NCBI GenBank assembly: GCA_900128565.1
Contig: LT635985.1
Coordinates: forward strand, 1-26,739
DNA length: 26,739 bases
Source of the DNA: Stramenopiles sp. TOSAG23-6
Taxonomy: Eukaryota > Sar
Direction of reading: 5' to 3'
Shown here: positions 22,296-26,739 of the stretch, piece after piece
How the letters are laid out: the number at the start of each line of letters is the position of its first letter
Numbering within the stretch: position 1 is the first letter of the stretch
Notes under the pieces: generated by a model
Databases searched by the model: none
What the model saw: the letters and a program-made list of their open reading frames with translations, nothing else
What the model was told of the DNA's origin: nothing
Program-made: the position numbers and the translations under genes

Positions 22296-24497
22296 TTAGC
22301 CTTCTAATACAAAAAATTGATTCGCAGCTTTTTGTTGCCGATCCAAAGTTGAATTTTGCTTGTTAATTCTTGGACGAAACGTGACAGGATCTCTTCTCAA
22401 GGTGACTCCAAGTTGTTTCAAGAAAGTATTAAACCCACACTCAATATCACTTGGTTTTTGAACTGTACATTCCACACTTGGTTTACCCTCAAAAGTAATG
22501 ACACGATCAAACAGACCTGACGCCATGAGTAAATCATGCTCAATCACAAAACCAGTAACACCAAGGTGATTAATAATCCATCTTCGAATGACTTTTGTGA
22601 CTAAAGCACGTTGTTCACAATCAAGAAATGCAGATGGTTCATCAAGAAGATACACTTGTGCAGGAACACCAAGGCAAAGCACAATAGCTAGACGTTGTAA
22701 TTGACCACCAGATAAAACAGATACTTTACACTTGACCAATTCATCCATACCAAGAGGTTTTAAAACATGTAAACGAAAAAAGCGATCAGAAAGACTTTTG
22801 TTGATACGAAGTTCCATGAGTTCTTGTACAGTTCCTTTGAAGCCACGTAATTTTGGTCCAAAATGTTGTCTCTTGAATGAAACACCTAAATCATGTAAAG
22901 ACATTTTCTTATTTTTACAAGTTAAAGGAACATTAGGGTTAGGGTTACGGACTTTAGCAAGACGTTGTTCTGCACTGCTGGATGGAACAGTAGGAGGATT
23001 CTTATCATCACCCAATGCACCTGCAAGGTGCTTCATGAATGTCGATTTACCACAACCATTCTCCCCTAAAAGACCAATGATTTCTCCAACACGAAAAAAG
23101 CCCGGTTCAATATTGAGAATAAACCCTGGAGTTTCGCTACAATTTTTATGTTTTTTCATGTGAATTTCACGAAGTCTTTTTACTTCATCCGGATGCGTTC
23201 CTTTTTTAATACGTAGACGAGGAGGACGTTGTGTAAGCTCAATCCGTTTTGAAGGATATGAGATACGATTATCACCTTTCTTCAACTTCCGGTTTGAAGA
23301 TGTTTCTGAGTGTTGACCATTTTCTTCAAAAGCATCAATATTTTCAGTGCTTAAATTTTGTGGTGGTTTGAATACCAAAGGTTCTGCACGAAAACGAACA
23401 TTTTCAGCTTGAAGGTACCCTGAAAGAAACTGGTTGATTCCACATCCAACATTTGAAGGTTGAGCAACAACTCCATAAGCGCTTGCTTCACCATACAAAC
23501 ACACAATTGAATCAGAGACATAATCAAGAACAGATAAATCATGATCAACAACAATAACAAATCGAGTAGGTACGCGTCTCTTGTTTGAAATGTTATCTTT
23601 CTTTCCAGTAGATTCTTCAAGTAGTTCTCGTATAACGTGAGCCACCGCAATTCTTTGCTTTACGTCCAAAAATGCGGAAGGTTCATCAAAAAAATAAATT
23701 TGACGATCCACCAGACAAGTACAAGCTACTGCCATTCGCTGAATTTCACCACCCGACAAATTACTCACGGTTCGATCAAGTATATTTTCAAGACCAAGTT
23801 GTTTCACAATTTTATCCAGCATACCTCGCTCATCGCGTCTCTTCAACACATCACAAACTTTCATGTGTTGTAACTTTTTTACAAAGTTAGAATCAAGCTG
23901 TGGCTTTGTAGTCGGACAAATGCGATCTTCCAGAACACCCAACATATACGACTGAAGCTCTGATCCTCGGTAATATTTTACAATGTCCAACCAACCAGGA
24001 GCTTCAACTTCCGCTCCAAGGTTTGGTTTCAATCGTCCTGCCAAGATGTTTAGTATAGTACTTTTCCCAGTTCCATTAGAACCTAACAACCCAAGTACCG
24101 TACCTTTCTTTGGTGTTGGAAGACCATGTAGCCTGAAGCAGTTTTTACCGAAAGAGTGAGTTGTTGCTTGTAGACCAGAGGGTAGCTGTACAACTTTGAC
24201 CGCCCCATCCGGACAACGCTTAGCACGCATTAGACAAGCTCCACATGCCTCTTCAATGATTACAATACGTTTCTTCTTCACAGTGATACATTCCGCAGGA
24301 CATGATCGAGCAGCCTTTCTCAAATAATCGAAAGCTCGTGAATGTGGTTTACATAGATCTTGGTCAAGAATAGCAATACGTTTCTTCTCGACTTTGCCTT
24401 TCTGATTACGTCGAAGAGACGTCAAAGCCGAGGAAGCTTTAGCAGCGACGAGGAACCAAGGCCGCCAAGCCGGAAGCAGCAACTGCTTCAGCAGCAT
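22296..24497 (-). CDS. ABCE1: ABCE1/Rli1 ribosome-recycling ATPase with degenerate Fe-S domain
   Basis: ABCE1 splits post-termination ribosomes. 733 residues, single exon. NBD1: Walker A GSNGTGKST at about 139, LSGGEIQR, Walker B FFDEPSAFLD, and HDLSVLDY. NBD2: GENGCGKST, LSGGQLQR, LLDEPSAFLD, IEHDLLMA, and a canonical end (RRDPVTFRPRINK). All ATPase motifs are intact. The N-terminal ferredoxin-like domain normally has eight cysteine ligands. Here the equivalents present are C49, C66, C85, C88 and C95. The second and third ligands are missing (CKPHSRAFDYLRKAARSC), and the seventh is R91. Neither cluster keeps four ligands. A 40-residue N-terminal extension rich in Leu, Ala, Arg and Lys, without acids, resembles a targeting presequence. 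An insert in NBD2 contains RNPNPNV from a telomere-like motif. Could be a paralogue of a normal ABCE1. Confidence 0.95.
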   Translation of the reverse strand: MLLKQLLLPAWRPWFLVAAKASSALTSLRRNQKGKVEKKRIAILDQDLCKPHSRAFDYLRKAARSCPAECITVKKKRIVIIEEACGACLMRAKRCPDGAVKVVQLPSGLQATTHSFGKNCFRLHGLPTPKKGTVLGLLGSNGTGKSTILNILAGRLKPNLGAEVEAPGWLDIVKYYRGSELQSYMLGVLEDRICPTTKPQLDSNFVKKLQHMKVCDVLKRRDERGMLDKIVKQLGLENILDRTVSNLSGGEIQRMAVACTCLVDRQIYFFDEPSAFLDVKQRIAVAHVIRELLEESTGKKDNISNKRRVPTRFVIVVDHDLSVLDYVSDSIVCLYGEASAYGVVAQPSNVGCGINQFLSGYLQAENVRFRAEPLVFKPPQNLSTENIDAFEENGQHSETSSNRKLKKGDNRISYPSKRIELTQRPPRLRIKKGTHPDEVKRLREIHMKKHKNCSETPGFILNIEPGFFRVGEIIGLLGENGCGKSTFMKHLAGALGDDKNPPTVPSSSAEQRLAKVRNPNPNVPLTCKNKKMSLHDLGVSFKRQHFGPKLRGFKGTVQELMELRINKSLSDRFFRLHVLKPLGMDELVKCKVSVLSGGQLQRLAIVLCLGVPAQVYLLDEPSAFLDCEQRALVTKVIRRWIINHLGVTGFVIEHDLLMASGLFDRVITFEGKPSVECTVQKPSDIECGFNTFLKQLGVTLRRDPVTFRPRINKQNSTLDRQQKAANQFFVLEG

Positions 24498-24537
24498 GAA
24501 GGATCGTGGTTGTAGTGGTTACGCATGGAGAAGTCAT
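24439..24537 (-). other. Possible upstream ORF overlapping the ABCE1 start
   Basis: A 32-codon frame starting MTSPCVTTTTT and ending LVPRRC overlaps the first 20 codons of ABCE1 in another frame. The segment 24400-24520 is unusually GC-rich for this window. It could be a regulatory uORF, or a sign that the annotated ABCE1 start is wrong. Confidence 0.3.
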
Positions 24538-24954
24538 GTTTAAGGATTTGGTCATTGTGATACAATTAAATTACTGTAGCTGTTTTGAGTTTTCTGAAGT
24601 TCGAACAAGACAGAGAGCAAGGAGGAGGTGCGCATCATGTTTTTTAGTACACCGCGCGACCATTCATTCGATACCCGGTACCTTATAGTAAACTGACTTC
24701 ACAATTATTCTTGTCATACTTAAATGATTAAATCCTCTTACTTTTCGTTTATTCAAGACAAGAAGACAAAATATTTTATAATCGCTTATAATAGGAGGAA
24801 TAAATATGACTTCGCTTTGGTACGACTTTTTGTACTTTTAGTACCTTAAGAAAATTTTAATCCAGTTGTAAGCCCTAATAGTAGTCTATTGCAATTCTAC
24901 TATTCTTTGTATACTCTTTGTATAATTTTTGTACTGATAACTTGATAACTTTGA
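24538..24954. promoter_or_regulatory. spacer upstream of ABCE1
   Basis: About 400 bp between the ABCE1 start and the stop of the next - strand gene. It is GC-richer near ABCE1 and AT-rich beyond. It must hold the ABCE1 promoter and the 3' end of the neighbouring gene. No motif was recognised. Confidence 0.4.
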
Positions 24955-25911
24955 TCATTCATGTTTTTCATTTTCTTTCCCATTGTGTTTTTTCTTATAA
25001 AAATAATACATTCCACCTAAAATCATTAAGGTCATTATACCTAATGGAATGAGTGATGATTCATGTGGTACAATCAGTGAATATGGATCAGGACTATTTG
25101 TAAGTGTTATGTATTTTGGAAAAATATTTCAAAAAAAAATTTTGAAAAATTGTTAGGTACAAATTTTACTATGAAAAAAAAAAAAAAAAAATTCAATTTT
25201 TTTTGTAAAAAAAAAAAAAAAAAAAATTCAATTTTTTTTTTAAAAAAAAAAAAAAAAAAAACGTACATAATTTCAGTAAATATTGGATCATCTAACATCT
25301 GTTGTTCCCAGATCAATTTTGTTGCTACCAATGGTTCTGCATAACACCAATTTACACCTCGCCAAAATTTACCTCCAAGAGCCCAATATTCTTGAACACC
25401 AATTGTTAAATTATATCCAAGTATTTTGAAAAAATATTTAAAAAAGAAAAACCCTAAAATTTGTTAGGTACAACATTTTTATAAAAAAAATTTCGATTTT
25501 TTTGTTTAAAAAAAAAAATAAAACATACAATTAAATAAGGACTTTTGATATATCTATTTAATTCACAATGAATTAAAGTATCATCGGTTGAAGTTGATCT
25601 TTTTCCAAAAGCAAAACTATGGTCTTTGGAAAAATATTTCAAAAAAAATTCTAAAAAAATTTGTTAGGTACAAAATTTCGTATGAAAATAAATTCGATTT
25701 TTTTTTTACCGAAAAAAAAAAAAATAAAACATACATAACCAAATAAATTTAATCTTTCAGGATGACTTCGGATTCCACCAGTATAAGCAGGAAGATCTAT
25801 TGGAACATCAGTATTACATATATTGTGAAACAGTTTGGAACGTTACATTGAATGATGAATTTCATTTTTTTTTTTTTTTTTTTTTTTTTTGGAAAAAAAA
25901 TTTGTTTTAAA

Positions 25912-25942
<31 letters not shown>

Positions 25943-26739
25943 GAAATTTATGATGAAAACATACTCTTAACTTTACAACGCATCACAATTGAATTTCTAA
26001 AATAAAATGATGTCCTAGAAGCATCACAGCATTGTAAACACCAACCAATATCTAAACCAGCTGGATTCTTTGTACTTAATGATGTAAATGAAAGAATATT
26101 AAAAAAATTTCAAATATTTTGTTAGGTACAAAATTTTCTACCAAAAAAAAAAAAAAATCAAAATTCATGATGAAAAAAACATAAACGTTGATGTCCAATG
26201 ATAACCTTTGCCATCAAAGGGATTCCCGCCATTTTCATCTGCACGTGTACAATCAAGTTGACCGGGTAACCCATCATTATCAGTACTAGATAAATCATAC
26301 ATGTATTTTGGAAAAATATTTGAAAAAAAAATTTTGAAAATTTGTTAGGTACAAAATTACGTACGAAAAAAAATTTAGACTAAAAATTGAAAAAAAAATA
26401 AATCATACATGGCACAAAAAGCTGGTTCCGGATCGTTTTGGTTGATATTACGCCTGCGTGGTCTAAATGAATACGCATATACTTTGTGAAAATATTTTAA
26501 CTTTTTTTTTGTTTAGTATCTTAGGTACAAAATTTCATACCAAAAAAAAATATAGTTTGTGAAAATATTTTAATTTTTTTTTAGTATCTTAGGTACAAAA
26601 TTTCGTACCAAAAAAAAAATTCATAATAAAAATGTACATCACACTGTGGATTATATTGACAAGCTAATTCACACCTCCGAGCACATGTATTTTGGAAAAA
26701 TATTTCAAAATTTACCAAAAAAAAAAAAATTGTTAGGTA
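24955..26739 (-). CDS. Type I membrane protein with PAN/apple-like segment, 5' partial, eight exons
   Basis: Exons 26684-26638, 26476-26409, 26300-26187, 26083-25965, 25817-25735, 25618-25529, 25418-25267 and 25108-24955 all join in frame to about 275 visible residues. The first visible part, CARRCELACQYNPQCDAYSF followed by FCAMYDL, has the Cys spacing and aromatic pattern of a PAN/apple ligand-binding module. The ectodomain has further Cys (GWCLQCCDAS, IHCELN, NWCYAE) and one N-glycosylation site (NLT). A single helix near the end (LIPLGIMTLMILGGMYYFY) is followed by a basic tail KKKHNGKENEKHE. This predicts a cell-surface or vesicle receptor/adhesin with a short cytoplasmic tail. No family assigned beyond PAN-like. 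Exons average about 100 bp, and all introns belong to the introner family. Confidence 0.78.
25109..25266 (-). mobile_element. introner-like intron, last of the PAN-like gene (158 bp)
   Basis: Starts GTACGTTTTTTTT, ends TTCCAAAATACAT, core TTTGTACCTAAC. Enlarged by three A/T homopolymer runs of about 17-20 bp. Joins FTEI to ITLTNS. Confidence 0.85.
25419..25528 (-). mobile_element. introner-like intron of the PAN-like gene (110 bp), TT end
   Basis: Starts GTATGTTTTATTTTTTTTTT, core TTGTACCTAAC, ends TTTCAAAATACTT. The preceding exon ends ATT, so the two bases after ATAC (TT) match the exon end, where most copies have AT. Confidence 0.82.
25619..25734 (-). mobile_element. introner-like intron of the PAN-like gene (116 bp)
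   Basis: Starts GTATGTTTTATTTTTTTTTT, core TTTTGTACCTAAC, ends TTCCAAAGACCAT. AT is repeated at both borders. Joins LNLFGY to SFAFGKR. Confidence 0.82.
25818..25964 (-). mobile_element. introner-like intron of the PAN-like gene (147 bp), drifted core
   Basis: Starts GTATGTTTTCATCATAAATT, ends TTCACAATATAT. The TACCTAAC core is replaced by AATGTAACG. Contains a T run of about 25 bp on the + strand. Exon frame (KVK-S-NTDVP) fixes the junction. No sliding gives GT-AG. Confidence 0.78.
26084..26186 (-). mobile_element. introner-like intron of the PAN-like gene (103 bp), odd ends
   Basis: Starts GTTTATGTTTTTTTC, with core TTTTGTACCTAAC. The 3' end is drifted to TTCATTTAC (or ACAT two bases on); both choices give HWTSTSLSTK. 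Confidence 0.65.
26301..26408 (-). mobile_element. introner-like intron of the PAN-like gene (108 bp) flanked by a 14-bp direct repeat
   Basis: Starts GTATGATTTATTTT, has a GTACCTAAC core, ends TTCCAAAATACAT. ATAAATCATACATG occurs on the + strand at both 26290-26303 and 26398-26411, so the splice point can slide over 14 bases with the same mRNA. Confidence 0.85.
26477..26637 (-). mobile_element. introner-like intron of the PAN-like gene (161 bp) with a duplicated 3' half
   Basis: Starts GTACATTTTTATTATGAATT, ends CACAAAGTATAT. Contains two copies of the GTACCTAAG / AAAATATTTTCACAAA half about 73 bp apart, so two possible branch-point/acceptor units. Confidence 0.82.
26685..26739 (-). mobile_element. 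introner-like intron of the PAN-like gene, cut by window edge
   Basis: Only the 3' half is visible: TACCTAAC core at the right edge, then AAATATTTTTCCAAAATACAT. The donor lies outside the window. Confidence 0.8.

Noticed and set aside
22732-23163. 143-codon + strand ORF inside ABCE1
   Set aside because: Antisense shadow of the conserved ABCE1 NBD2 coding sequence.
24506-24688. 60-codon + strand ORF opposite the ABCE1 promoter
   Set aside because: Low-complexity start, no homology or context; best explained by chance in a GC-richer patch.
25107-25344. Open frames rich in Phe or Lys across the PAN-like introns
   Set aside because: They are translations of homopolymer runs inside introners, not exons.
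1555-26637. U12-type AT-AC introns
   Set aside because: Sliding gives AT...AC ends in some copies, but MATE intron 1, TMEM260 intron 1 and the TT-ended copy cannot be read that way, and the U12 donor and branch consensus are absent.

Overview
The window is eukaryotic nuclear DNA, AT-rich and gene-dense. It comes from a protist that uses the standard genetic code. I recognise TMEM260 (DUF2723), a MATE transporter, mitochondrial serine hydroxymethyltransferase, a myosin heavy chain, an EF-hand protein and ABCE1/Rli1. Many genes are interrupted by short introns (about 90-160 bp) that resemble one another across unrelated genes. They start GTATG/GTACG, share a core TTTCGTACGAAA plus TTTTGTACCTAAC, and end near CAAAATACAT instead of at AG. 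Such 'introner' families with terminal inverted repeats and non-canonical splice ends are known from the syndinian dinoflagellate Amoebophrya. I therefore lean towards a syndinian-like alveolate, but the taxonomic call is inference.

Layout. 1-2351 (-): TMEM260-like O-mannosyltransferase, 3' end off the window. 2733-4076 (+): repeat protein with PIP box, polyproline and WW motif. 4164-6270 (-): MATE transporter. 6973-7104 (+): tiny signal-peptide ORF, possibly a first exon. 7105-8445: AT-rich, repeat-bearing non-coding DNA. 8446-9093 (+): coiled-coil protein. 9809-10261 (+): EF-hand protein. 10299-13879 (-): HEAT-repeat protein. 14215-15823 (+): basic repeat protein. 15959-17702 (-): mitochondrial SHMT. 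17959-22037 (-): myosin. 22296-24497 (-): ABCE1. 24955-26739 (-): type I membrane protein with a PAN/apple-like segment, 5' end off the window.

Most genes sit in divergent or convergent pairs with short spacers. I see no operon logic, and no shared pathway beyond a possible myosin/EF-hand light-chain link. The most notable points are: (1) the introner family, whose joins are fixed by conserved protein sequence and require GT...AT, GT...TT or GT...AG ends; (2) an ABCE1 with intact ATPase domains but three of eight Fe-S ligand cysteines missing, plus a presequence-like N-terminus; (3) a myosin that has lost both partners of the switch I/switch II salt bridge; (4) TTAGGG-like telomeric motifs scattered through the window, several inside conserved genes in frame; (5) a duplicated SHMT tail separated by telomere-like filler. 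No rRNA, tRNA or CRISPR was recognised.
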